Shown here: positions 1-5,928 of the stretch, piece by piece
Layout of the letters: every line of letters begins with the position of its first letter
Numbering within the stretch: position 1 is the stretch's first letter
Assembly: GCA_017613055.1 (NCBI GenBank)
Contig: JAGAES010000129.1
Span: 1 to 5,928 of the forward strand
Origin: Lachnospiraceae bacterium
GTDB taxonomy: Bacteria; Bacillota_A; Clostridia; Lachnospirales; Lachnospiraceae
Direction of reading: 5' to 3'
Length of the DNA stretch: 5,928 nucleotides
Position numbers and translations under genes: made by a program
Notes under the pieces: generated by a model
Databases searched by the model: none
Seen by the model: the letters and a program-made list of their open reading frames with translations, nothing else
What the model was told of the DNA's origin: nothing

Positions 1-1301
1 CCGCCGTACATGTTGGCAACCCACTCGCCGTCGTTCTTGCCGTAATCAAGATACAGCATCGAAGCAACCGCGTCCATGCGGATGCCGTCTGCGTGATATT
101 TCGAAAGCCAGAACAGAGCGCTTGCGATTAAGAAGTTCGAAACCTCCGGACGTCCGTAGTTGAAGATCAGCGTGCCCCAGTGCGGATGCGCGCCCTTGCG
201 GGGATCCCAGTGCTCATATAAGCACGTGCCGTCGAAATTCGAAAGGCCGAACGTGTCTCTCGGAAAATGAGCCGGCACCCAGTCTAAGATAACGCCGATG
301 CCCTGCTCGTGCATATAATTCATGAAGAACATGAAGTCCTCGGGACTTCCGTACCGCGCGGTCACGCTGTAGTAACCGGTCACCTGGTAGCCCCAGGAGG
401 CGTCAAGCGGATGCTCCATAATCGGCATCAGTTCGATGTGGGTATACCCCATCTCCTTCACGTAATCCGCAATCATCACAGCCAGCTCACGGTAGTTATA
501 GAAGCTGCCGTTCTCCTCGGCAGGTTTCTTCCAGGAACCGAGATGCACTTCGTAGATATTCATCGGGGAAGCCTTGAAATCCTTGCCCTTAAGACCGTTC
601 AGGTACTTCTCGTCGGTCCAGGCAAAATTCCGGATGTCCGCAACCTTGCTTGCCGTTCCCGGACGGAGCTCGGAAGCGTTTGCGAACGGGTCCGCCTTCA
701 GGTACGTAAGGCCGCCCTTGACTTTCAGCTCAAACTTATATAAATCTCCTGCCTTCGCTTCGGGGAGGAACAGCTCAAACACGCCGGTTCCGCCGAGTCT
801 TCGCATCGGATTGCGGCGGCCGTCCCAGTGGTTGAAGTCGCCGACGACGCTGATCCGCATCACATTCGGCGCCCATACGGCGAAATACACACCGTCCACA
901 CCGTCGACCGTCATCGGGTGCGCGCCGAGTTTCTCGTAAACCGTGTAATTGATGCCCGCATTGAAGGCCCTTAATTCCTCTTCGGTAATCTGCGGAGCAA
1001 ACCGGTATGCGTCCTCACAGACACGCTCGCCCTCTTCGTAGACGAAATGAAGCGTATACTTCGGAATCTTCTTCTCGGGGATGAGCACTGCGAAATACCC
1101 GCCTTCGTCAACCTTCTCCATGACGAATTCGTTCTTCCTCGTGGTGATGTACACCTCTTTCGCGTCCGGGTCATACGCACCGATCACAACGCCCGCGTCC
1201 GTTACGCGCGGACCGAGCACCTGATGCGGATTGTCATGCTCCGAGTAGACGACTGCCTCAATCTCGGGCCAGTTCATCAGCTTATACAAAGATTCATTCA
1301 T
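1..1301 (-). CDS. glgB: 1,4-alpha-glucan (glycogen) branching enzyme, 3' end cut by the window
   Basis: Cytoplasmic glycogen branching enzyme: it cleaves an alpha-1,4 glucan chain and rejoins the piece through an alpha-1,6 bond. About 433 residues are visible; the family usually has 630-760, so the C-terminal part lies beyond the left edge. Visible in order: an N-terminal N1 beta-sandwich (about residues 20-105, with HDNPHQVLG and DAYRFAPQI), a CBM48 domain (about 125-225, with VYFAVWAPN and GDFNHWDGRRNPM), then the GH13 barrel. Barrel motifs are YEVHLGSW, ELMPIMEHP, DWVPAHF (from D340) and DGIRMDAVASMLYLDYG, in which D410 is the expected nucleophile (D405 in E. coli). The acid/base Glu and third catalytic Asp fall outside the window. 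Carrying both N1 and CBM48 makes it the long, E. coli-like form. The start at 1301 has an AAGGAG site about 9 nt upstream. It lies 47 bp downstream of the YesL-family gene, probably in one transcript. Identification is firm. Confidence 0.97.
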   Translation of the reverse strand, partial: MNESLYKLMNWPEIEAVVYSEHDNPHQVLGPRVTDAGVVIGAYDPDAKEVYITTRKNEFVMEKVDEGGYFAVLIPEKKIPKYTLHFVYEEGERVCEDAYRFAPQITEEELRAFNAGINYTVYEKLGAHPMTVDGVDGVYFAVWAPNVMRISVVGDFNHWDGRRNPMRRLGGTGVFELFLPEAKAGDLYKFELKVKGGLTYLKADPFANASELRPGTASKVADIRNFAWTDEKYLNGLKGKDFKASPMNIYEVHLGSWKKPAEENGSFYNYRELAVMIADYVKEMGYTHIELMPIMEHPLDASWGYQVTGYYSVTARYGSPEDFMFFMNYMHEQGIGVILDWVPAHFPRDTFGLSNFDGTCLYEHWDPRKGAHPHWGTLIFNYGRPEVSNFLIASALFWLSKYHADGIRMDAVASMLYLDYGKNDGEWVANMYG

Positions 1302-1348
1302 ATCGGTTTTCTCCTTCCGAAATGCAAATCATTCCATACAAAATCGGT

Positions 1349-2005
1349 TTACTCGTAATACCATGCGTCCTGCGTTGCTTCGTCCTGGTCTTCCTTCTTC
1401 GGCATGTAGATGCGAAGTACCTTCTCCATCGGGATCGAGAGGACGAGCATATAGATTGCCGGCGCCACAAGAACAATCGGCGAGAAGAGGATGTAATGCC
1501 ACGCGAGCACGACACCGACAATTCCGAGCACGCCGTAGATCGTCGTCGAAAAGAAATGACGGATGGACATGTAAAAACTAAGCTTCAGGATCTTACCGGT
1601 CTTCATGGTGAACCGGGACAGAACCGGATAAACATACACGCTGACCATCGAGAACAGGATGAACTCAAACACGACAACCCAGTAGTAAACCTGTCCGAAC
1701 GTGGACTCCGGCGCCATCGCGAGCGCAAAATGATAACTGTACCAGATCCATAATCCCGCCGCAATCTGCATCGCGCCGATAATCGCCGCCTGCTTGAAGT
1801 TCAGTTTGAACGAATGCCAGAACGTCTGGCCCGGATAGCTCCGGCTCCTCCGGATGTTCTTGGCAATCGCATAATAAAGCGAGGTGCAGGCCGGTCCGAC
1901 GAACAGCAGAACGGTCAGCATCCACAGCAGGTCGAGGATAATCAGATCCCACATTTTGTTGAGTGCGGTGAAGAGTTTATTATCAACATCAAAGATTTTA
2001 TTCAT
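1349..2005 (-). CDS. YesL/DUF624-family integral membrane protein
   Basis: Membrane protein of about 218 residues with about five predicted helices (roughly residues 18-46, 71-94, 104-130, 146-164 and 166-190). The family signature is clear in the N-terminal half: a tryptophan-containing first helix, then VGPACTSLYYAIAK, then FWHSFKLNFKQAAIIG. YesL/DUF624 proteins are common in Firmicutes, often beside sugar ABC transporters and glycoside hydrolases, but have no established biochemical role. The ORF opens with two ATG codons in tandem (2008 and 2005). GGAGG at 2011-2015 lies only 2 nt from the first but 5 nt from the second, so I chose the second; the first would add one Met. The C-terminus is charged and acidic (KKEDQDEATQDAWYYE) and probably cytoplasmic. 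It is the first gene of a likely two-gene operon with glgB, which hints at a link to carbohydrate storage, by context only. Confidence 0.88.
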   Translation of the reverse strand: MNKIFDVDNKLFTALNKMWDLIILDLLWMLTVLLFVGPACTSLYYAIAKNIRRSRSYPGQTFWHSFKLNFKQAAIIGAMQIAAGLWIWYSYHFALAMAPESTFGQVYYWVVVFEFILFSMVSVYVYPVLSRFTMKTGKILKLSFYMSIRHFFSTTIYGVLGIVGVVLAWHYILFSPIVLVAPAIYMLVLSIPMEKVLRIYMPKKEDQDEATQDAWYYE

Positions 2006-2010
2006 CATTT

Positions 2011-2015
2011 CCTCC
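2011..2015 (-). promoter_or_regulatory. Shine-Dalgarno site of the YesL-family gene
   Basis: GGAGG on the minus strand. It is 2 nt from the first of two tandem ATG codons and 5 nt from the second, which favours the second (2005) as the start. Confidence 0.7.
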
Positions 2016-2038
2016 GGGTTGAAAGCACATACATAGTT

Positions 2039-2067
2039 ATTGTATCATATTTCACATTTGTTTACAA
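2039..2067 (-). promoter_or_regulatory. Predicted sigma-A-type promoter for the YesL-family gene and glgB
   Basis: On the minus strand, -35 TTGTAA (2067-2062; four of six matches to TTGACA) is followed after exactly 17 bp by -10 TACAAT (2044-2039; five of six). A TG one base upstream of the -10 (TGA-TACAAT) makes it an extended -10 promoter. Transcription would start near 2032, leaving a leader of about 27 nt that includes the GGAGG site. No riboswitch or attenuator fits in so short a leader. Confidence 0.7.
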
Positions 2068-2115
2068 TTACAGAAATGCAAAATCGTTGTGTTTGTGTTT
2101 CTTCGGAAAATGTGA
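2052..2115. repeat. Perfect 8-bp inverted repeat flanking the divergent promoter core
   Basis: TCACATTT at 2052-2059 and AAATGTGA at 2108-2115 are exact reverse complements, with centres 56 bp apart. Read in the direction of each promoter, the same word AAATGTGA lies just upstream of, or overlaps, the extended -10 element: 7 bp before the -10 on the YesL side, and directly abutting TAGAAT on the phospholipase side. This could be a paired operator for a shared regulator. Part of the match may instead come from both promoters carrying TGA before the -10. Confidence 0.35.
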
Positions 2116-2121
2116 TAGAAT
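2093..2121 (+). promoter_or_regulatory. Predicted sigma-A-type promoter for the patatin-like phospholipase gene
   Basis: The -35 TTGTGT (2093-2098; three of six matches, TTG conserved) is followed after 17 bp by -10 TAGAAT (2116-2121; five of six). TGA directly before the -10 gives an extended -10, which makes up for the weak -35. Transcription would start near 2128, about 23 nt ahead of the ATG. The -35 elements of this promoter and the divergent one are about 25 bp apart, so polymerase or a regulator at one could affect the other. Confidence 0.65.
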
Positions 2122-2150
2122 AACCGTAGTTTCGGAAGGGAGAAAATGCC

Positions 2151-3104
2151 ATGGAAAAGAAGAACTACGGACTGGTTCTCTGCGGCGGAGGCGGCAAGGG
2201 GGCCTATCAGATCGGCGTGTTCAAAGCGCTCCATGCGCTCGGCCTCGATTCGTGCATCCGCGGGATTGCGGGCGCATCGGCCGGAGCCCTGAACGCCGTG
2301 CTTTTCCTGAACGGAAGCTACGAGACCGCCGAGGAAGTCTGGACGAAGATCCGTCCGATTCAGTTTCTCGATATCGAGCCCGAAGGCTACTGCTCGAGGG
2401 AGGGTATCCTGAAACTCATGGATAAAAACATCGACCTGAACCGCGTTTCTTTAAGTCCGGTTCCCGCTTACATCAGCGTCACGCTTGCGGCGCCCGGAAC
2501 CTACGAGAACGCAGGCAGGCTGAATACCGCGATGGCAAGCCTCAACCAGGACCCCGAGGACCGCGTTGGCGATTACCTTTTAGTCAACGGCCGGAAGCCC
2601 GAGGAAATCAAGAAGCTTCTGCTCGCTTCGACCGCGATTCCGTTTATCTACGATCCGGTTGAGATTGACGGACAGCTGTACCGCGACGGCGGGCTTTTCG
2701 ACAACGTTCCGATACGGCCGCTTCTTGAAATCGGTCTTAAGGACCTGATCATCGTAAAGTGCTCCGCGAACCAGCAATGCAACCCTTATCTGCTCTCGCA
2801 GGCAGATTCGGTGCTCGAAATCGTGCCGAGCGCCGACATCGGTTCACTGCTCACCGGAACGCTTGACTTTGACGGACGGAATGCGATGTACCGCCTGCAG
2901 GTGGGCTATTTCGACACCATCCGTTCGACCGAATACTTCGACCGCCGGGCGCTCGGGCTGCCGCCCTCGGAAGCGGAGAAGCAGCAGCGCATCGCGCAGG
3001 ACCTCGAGCGCGCCGTTTCGAATTCGAAGATGGCGCAGCACCTCGAAAGCATCGACCGCAACCGGAGCAAACTCGACGAGATAATGAAAAAGTACGGACT
3101 GTAA
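2151..3104 (+). CDS. Patatin-like phospholipase family protein
   Basis: Predicted serine lipid acyl hydrolase of 317 residues, using a Ser-Asp dyad to cleave acyl chains from phospholipids or related esters. All three patatin blocks are present: the glycine-rich oxyanion-hole loop GGGGKGAYQIG (residues 12-22), the nucleophile elbow GASAG (41-45, S43), and DGG (179-181, D179), so the enzyme should be active. There is no signal peptide or membrane helix, so it is probably cytoplasmic or peripheral to the inner membrane face. The patatin core ends near residue 210. Beyond it lie a less conserved region and a charged, probably helical C-terminus (about 270-317, rich in Lys, Arg and Glu). The start has an AAGGGAG ribosome site 8 nt upstream. 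It is a single-gene unit, divergent from the YesL/glgB pair and convergent with the 3118-4101 gene. The true substrate cannot be read from sequence; many bacterial patatins remain uncharacterised. Confidence 0.93.
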   Translation: MEKKNYGLVLCGGGGKGAYQIGVFKALHALGLDSCIRGIAGASAGALNAVLFLNGSYETAEEVWTKIRPIQFLDIEPEGYCSREGILKLMDKNIDLNRVSLSPVPAYISVTLAAPGTYENAGRLNTAMASLNQDPEDRVGDYLLVNGRKPEEIKKLLLASTAIPFIYDPVEIDGQLYRDGGLFDNVPIRPLLEIGLKDLIIVKCSANQQCNPYLLSQADSVLEIVPSADIGSLLTGTLDFDGRNAMYRLQVGYFDTIRSTEYFDRRALGLPPSEAEKQQRIAQDLERAVSNSKMAQHLESIDRNRSKLDEIMKKYGL

Positions 3105-3120
3105 AGCCCGTACTTTTTTA
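3087..3120. terminator. Bidirectional intrinsic terminator shared by two convergent genes
   Basis: AAAAAGTACGG (3087-3097) pairs perfectly with CCGTACTTTTT (3108-3118), giving an 11-bp stem with a 10-nt loop. Two further inner pairs are possible (CT 3099-3100 with AG 3105-3106) around a GTAA tetraloop. The stem is followed by a T-run on the plus strand (3114-3119) and, read on the minus strand, by the T-run complementary to 3087-3091. The loop holds the TAA of the phospholipase gene (3102-3104), and the right edge holds the TAA of the opposing gene (3118-3120). One short hairpin thus serves both transcripts. Confidence 0.85.
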
Positions 3121-4101
3121 ATGACTTCTTCTGCGGGAAGCTTCCTCTTCCCGTCTCTTCGCGGCCGCAGCCGCTTCCGTTATGGATGCTCCGAGTGAAG
3201 CGGAACATTGCGACAGCTCTCCGATTCTTCCGGCGACCTGTCTTCGGATCTGTTCCTCCGACAGATTCCTTGCCTTTGCGGGCAGGTCGGAAACATAGCC
3301 GTCCCTTCGGAGAAGCACGTGCACCTGGTTTCCGAGAACGAGAATCTCGCAGTCATCCTGAATGCTTCCCGAAAGCGAAAGCACCATGTCCTTGAGTTCC
3401 TCGGTCGGGGCCTCTCCCGCAATGTGGTAAAGGCCTCCCATTCCGGAAGGCTCCGCATAAATCGCCTTATCGAAAAGCCCGCTCGCAAGATGCCTCTGTG
3501 CGAATTCTCCGGACATGTACCGAAGGGACGTGCCCGTGTTGTACGGAAGCGTAAATACCATCCAGTTGACTTCATAGCGGCCTAAAAGAGGCGTCATATC
3601 GACCGTGGCGCGTTCAAACGGAATCCCGTTGCACACACCCGACATATATTCGCTGTTCGCGTCCGTGCCGAGTCCCGAAAGCAAGGCAAAAAGACTTTTT
3701 ACATCCGGCCCCGCGGGAAGCAGCAGCCCGCTCCCGTCAATCAGCCGGTCGGAAAGCCCTTCCGTTGCGTTGAAATAGAAGTTCCCGCATACCGGAAGCC
3801 CCTCTTCATAAGCCGCCTTCTTAAGGAACGCAAGGCGCAGTTTCTTCTTCTGCCGTTTCCGGGCGATGAAGCGTCCGAACGATCCCCATGTCCAGTAAGC
3901 GCCGTAGAAAAGAAACACAAGTCCGAGGAAGACTAACGCCGCTTCATCCTCGCTGTCAAGCGAAACAAGATGAAACCCCCATATGGTTAGCGGCAGAAAG
4001 GCGAACGAAATCGCCCGTCCGAACCATACGGTAAAGAGTCTTTTTCTTTTAGCCTGCCTGTATTCCCTCTCGTAATCGGGAATCGGATTCTGATTCATCA
4101 T
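3118..4101 (-). CDS. Uncharacterised membrane-anchored protein (two N-terminal helices plus cytoplasmic domain; DUF3137-like?)
   Basis: Protein of 327 residues that I cannot assign with confidence. A basic N-terminus (AKRKR, 17-21) precedes a helical hairpin: helix 1 at about 30-48, a short acidic loop (DSEDE), helix 2 at about 54-76, then a very basic stretch (RKRQKKK, 81-87). By the positive-inside rule both ends face the cytoplasm. Residues 90-300 look like a folded soluble domain, with YMSGVCNGIPFERATVD and a later GLYHIAGEAPTEELKDMV stretch. This layout resembles DUF3137 proteins from memory; treat that as a guess. The C-terminus is an Ala/Glu/Arg-rich helix ending RRRSH. The frame stays open upstream to an ATG at 4230 inside mutY, but the start at 4101 is preferred: GAAGGA lies 6 nt upstream and a near-consensus promoter sits between it and mutY. 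A second ATG follows immediately at 4098. The gene is 59 bp downstream of mutY. Confidence 0.85.
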   Translation of the reverse strand: MMNQNPIPDYEREYRQAKRKRLFTVWFGRAISFAFLPLTIWGFHLVSLDSEDEAALVFLGLVFLFYGAYWTWGSFGRFIARKRQKKKLRLAFLKKAAYEEGLPVCGNFYFNATEGLSDRLIDGSGLLLPAGPDVKSLFALLSGLGTDANSEYMSGVCNGIPFERATVDMTPLLGRYEVNWMVFTLPYNTGTSLRYMSGEFAQRHLASGLFDKAIYAEPSGMGGLYHIAGEAPTEELKDMVLSLSGSIQDDCEILVLGNQVHVLLRRDGYVSDLPAKARNLSEEQIRRQVAGRIGELSQCSASLGASITEAAAAAKRREEEASRRRSH

Positions 4102-4107
4102 GGAAAT

Positions 4108-4113
4108 TCCTTC
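4108..4113 (-). promoter_or_regulatory. Shine-Dalgarno site fixing the start of the 3118-4101 gene
   Basis: GAAGGA on the minus strand, 6 nt before the ATG at 4101 and 9 nt before the ATG at 4098. It supports a start here rather than the upstream ATG at 4230, which would overlap the end of mutY by about 70 bp. Confidence 0.7.
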
Positions 4114-4131
4114 TTTTCGTAATCGGCTACC

Positions 4132-4160
4132 ATTGTACTCGGAATACACGGTTTCGTCAA
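4132..4160 (-). promoter_or_regulatory. Near-consensus promoter between mutY and the 3118-4101 gene
   Basis: On the minus strand, -35 TTGACG (4160-4155; five of six matches) is followed after exactly 17 bp by -10 TACAAT (4137-4132; five of six). The -35 starts on the base directly after the mutY TGA stop. Transcription would begin near 4125, giving a leader of about 24 nt that contains the GAAGGA ribosome site. This is the strongest promoter match in the window, and it lets the downstream gene be expressed apart from mutY. Confidence 0.8.
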
Positions 4161-5216
4161 TCATGTGTCCCATTTGCCGAAAGCCGAGGGGAGCGGGTAC
4201 CGGGTTTTCAGTTCTTTGAGGGTTGCCCATACAAAGCCGTCCGCAGGCGTATCCGCACTGTCTCCTAAGAGCTCAATGCGGTAGGCGTTCATCTGCCATT
4301 CGATGTGGCTGAATATGTGCTTCGCACTCTTTTCTTTCTTTACCGAAACGACGTTTTGCTCCGTTTCTCCGGCAAATGTGACGGCCGCCGAAACAGCATC
4401 CTTCTTCTTAAGGTGTCCCGGCACGTTCGGGTACTCATACATGCCCGCAAGAAGCCCGTTTTCGGGGCGTTTATGAAGAAGGATTCTGCCGTCCTTCTCA
4501 ACAAGGAAAACCGTCTTCTTTTCGATGCGTCTCGCTTTCTTCTCTCCTCTTACCGGAATCTCCGAAACCGCATCATTGCGATACGCAAAGCACAGGTGCG
4601 ACAGCGGGCAGTCCGCACAATGCGGCGCCCCGTTCGGAACACATACCGTTGCGCCGAGATCCATCAGCGCCTGATTGAGCGCGCCCGATTCCTCTGCGGG
4701 CATCACTTCCCGAAGTTCTGCCGTAATCCGTTTCCGGACTTCCGGAAGGTCGATATTTTCGCGGCTCCCGGACACTCTTGAAAGCACCCGGAGAAGATTT
4801 CCGTCCACAGCCGGTTCGGGCTTATGAAACGCAATCGAAGCAATCGCACCCGCGGTGTAATCGCCGATTCCGGGCAGTTTCCGAAGCTCCGTTACCTCAC
4901 ACGGCAGTTCCCCGTTATACTGCTCACAGATGACCTCCGCGGCCTTTTTCAGGTTGCGGGCACGGGAATAGTACCCGAGGCCTTCCCACAGCTTCATAAG
5001 CCGGTCATCCGGGCATTCCGCAAGCGCCTTCACATCCGGCAGCACATCGAGGAAACGCATGTAATAACCGCGTACCGCCTCGACTCTTGTCTGCTGAAGC
5101 ATAATCTCCGACACCCACACATGATACGCCGAAGGGTCCTCCCTCCACGGCAGGACCCTTGCGTTATACCGGTACCAGTGTAACAGGTACGGAATCATTT
5201 CTTCGTAAACGTTCAT
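4161..5216 (-). CDS. mutY: A/G-specific adenine DNA glycosylase MutY
   Basis: Base-excision repair enzyme that removes adenine mispaired with 8-oxoguanine, preventing G:C to T:A mutations. At 351 residues it is full length. The N-terminal HhH-GPD domain has LPWR (22-25), the catalytic Glu in SEIMLQQTRVEAV (E37), the helix-hairpin-helix LPGIGDYTAGAI (114-125) and the catalytic Asp in PAVDGN (D138); both catalytic positions match E. coli numbering. Four cysteines for the 4Fe-4S cluster follow (C192, C200, C203, C209), spaced C-x7-C-x2-C-x5-C, one residue longer in the first gap than the usual C-x6-C. The C-terminal NUDIX-like domain (about 230-345) recognises 8-oxoguanine and contains KRPENGLLAGMYEYP and the FSH loop (302-304). 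An AAAGG ribosome site lies 5 nt before the ATG. The gene starts 24 bp after the ABC transporter stop with no promoter visible between, so it is probably transcribed with it. Confidence 0.97.
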   Translation of the reverse strand: MNVYEEMIPYLLHWYRYNARVLPWREDPSAYHVWVSEIMLQQTRVEAVRGYYMRFLDVLPDVKALAECPDDRLMKLWEGLGYYSRARNLKKAAEVICEQYNGELPCEVTELRKLPGIGDYTAGAIASIAFHKPEPAVDGNLLRVLSRVSGSRENIDLPEVRKRITAELREVMPAEESGALNQALMDLGATVCVPNGAPHCADCPLSHLCFAYRNDAVSEIPVRGEKKARRIEKKTVFLVEKDGRILLHKRPENGLLAGMYEYPNVPGHLKKKDAVSAAVTFAGETEQNVVSVKKEKSAKHIFSHIEWQMNAYRIELLGDSADTPADGFVWATLKELKTRYPLPSAFGKWDT

Positions 5217-5240
5217 AACAGCCTTTCCGGTTCGCGGGAA

Positions 5241-5928
5241 TTAAGCAAGCGCGGGTGCGGCCGGCGCCTCGGCGCTGCCGCCGTTGTCTTCGGTGTTCTC
5301 CGAAGCCTCGGCGTCCTCCGTGCTTTCGCCGTTCTCCGCCTCTTCGCCCTTAAGTGCCTGCATCTGCAGCTGGGCCGTAACAAGCCCGTAGTAGATGCCC
5401 TTCTTCTCCATCAGCTCGTTGTGCGTGCCGACCTCGGCGATGTGGTGCCCGTCGATAACGACGAGACGGTCCGCATCCTTCAGGGTGGACAGGCGGTGCG
5501 CAATCGCGAACGTCGTGCAGTTGGCCGTAAGACGTTCCAGAGCCTTCTGAATCAGGTATTCGCTCTCGGTGTCGAGCGCGCTTGTCGCCTCGTCGAGGAT
5601 TAGAATCTTCGGGTTGTTGAGAATCGCTCTTGCAATCGCAAGACGCTGTCTCTCACCGCCCGAGATATTGAATCCGTGCTCGCCGACATACGTATTGTAG
5701 CCGTCCGGCGTCTTCAGAATGAAATCGTGTGCGTTGGCCATTTTGGCCGCGCGGATAATCTCCTCCTCGGTCGCGTCGGGCTTTGCGAACTTCAGGTTGT
5801 TGTAGATGGTGCCCGCGAACAGGAAGTTCTCCTGCAGCACCACACCGATCTGGGAATGGTATTTTTCGATCTTCAGATCATTAATGTCCGTTCCGTCAAT
5901 CAATATCTGGCCGTCATCCACCTCATAG
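5241..5928 (-). CDS. ABC exporter (MsbA/BmrA-like type), C-terminal ATPase domain only; 5' end cut by the window
   Basis: About 228 C-terminal residues are visible and the frame stays open to the right edge. The membrane domain and Walker A lie outside the window. Visible nucleotide-binding motifs, in order: Q-loop in VGVVLQE-like sequence VVLQENFLF, the ABC signature as NISGGERQR (near 5650-5670), Walker B ILILDEATSALD with the catalytic Glu and D-loop, and the H-loop in FAIAHRLSTL. The spacing and the KTPDGYNTYVGEHG stretch are typical of exporter-type half transporters with the ATPase fused behind six helices. The protein ends in a 35-residue low-complexity tail (nt 5244-5348) rich in Glu, Ala, Ser, Asn and Gly, with about eleven acidic residues and no basic ones, finishing PAAPALA. 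The exported substrate cannot be inferred. A GTG codon at 5921 lies inside the domain and is not a credible start. mutY follows 24 bp downstream. Confidence 0.93.
   Translation of the reverse strand, partial: YEVDDGQILIDGTDINDLKIEKYHSQIGVVLQENFLFAGTIYNNLKFAKPDATEEEIIRAAKMANAHDFILKTPDGYNTYVGEHGFNISGGERQRLAIARAILNNPKILILDEATSALDTESEYLIQKALERLTANCTTFAIAHRLSTLKDADRLVVIDGHHIAEVGTHNELMEKKGIYYGLVTAQLQMQALKGEEAENGESTEDAEASENTEDNGGSAEAPAAPALA

Noticed and set aside
1302..1350. Direct repeat ATCGGTTT at 1302-1309 and 1343-1350 in the YesL-glgB gap
   Set aside because: It is only 8 bp, AT-biased, with no promoter, terminator or hairpin associated. Chance is sufficient.
309..1753. Several plus-strand open frames of 70-140 codons opposite glgB and the YesL-family gene
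   Set aside because: They are antisense to strongly supported genes, have low-quality composition rich in His and Arg, no recognisable domains and no ribosome sites. They are shadows of the real frames.
2071..2092. Possible catabolite-repression (cre) site around TGCAAAATCGTTGTG
   Set aside because: The spacing between the TG and CG parts is two bases too long for the cre consensus and the site lacks symmetry.
1814..2425. Plus-strand open frame of 203 codons spanning the divergent promoter region
   Set aside because: It runs antisense to the YesL gene and then out of frame through the phospholipase gene, crossing both predicted promoters. It contains no domain signal.
4102..4230. N-terminal extension of the 3118-4101 gene to an ATG at 4230, overlapping the end of mutY
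   Set aside because: No ribosome site fits that start. The stretch reads through mutY's C-terminal codons in another frame, and the promoter and GAAGGA site lie downstream of it.

Overview
The window looks like an ordinary chromosomal segment of a low-to-mid-GC Firmicute, most likely a clostridial Lachnospiraceae-type organism. This rests on strong Shine-Dalgarno sites (GGAGG, AAGGAG), sigma-A-like promoters with 17-bp spacers, a YesL/DUF624 membrane protein, and the style of the MutY and patatin proteins. Placement at family level is inference. Six protein genes fill almost the whole window, and the longest gap between genes is about 145 bp. I see no RNA genes, mobile elements, CRISPR arrays or phage genes.

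Left part (1-2005, minus strand): a YesL/DUF624-family membrane protein gene is followed 47 bp later by glgB, the glycogen branching enzyme, which runs off the left edge. The two are probably co-transcribed from an extended -10 promoter at 2039-2067. Middle (2151-3104, plus strand): a patatin-like phospholipase gene diverges from the YesL gene and has its own extended -10 promoter at 2093-2121. It converges with the next gene, and the 34-bp hairpin between them (3087-3120) includes both stop codons and can act as a terminator in either direction.

Right part (3118-5928, minus strand): in transcription order, the C-terminal ATPase half of an ABC exporter (entering from the right edge) is followed after 24 bp by mutY, the adenine DNA glycosylase. 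After a further 59 bp comes an uncharacterised two-helix membrane protein with a cytoplasmic domain. A near-consensus promoter lies in that 59-bp gap, starting directly after the mutY stop codon, so the last gene can be expressed apart from mutY.

The genes do not form an obvious single pathway: glycogen synthesis, lipid hydrolysis, export, DNA repair and one unknown. I do not see a new defence or mobile system. The most useful points to follow up are the uncharacterised protein at 3118-4101, the repeated AAATGTGA motif in the divergent promoter region, and the compact shared terminator.
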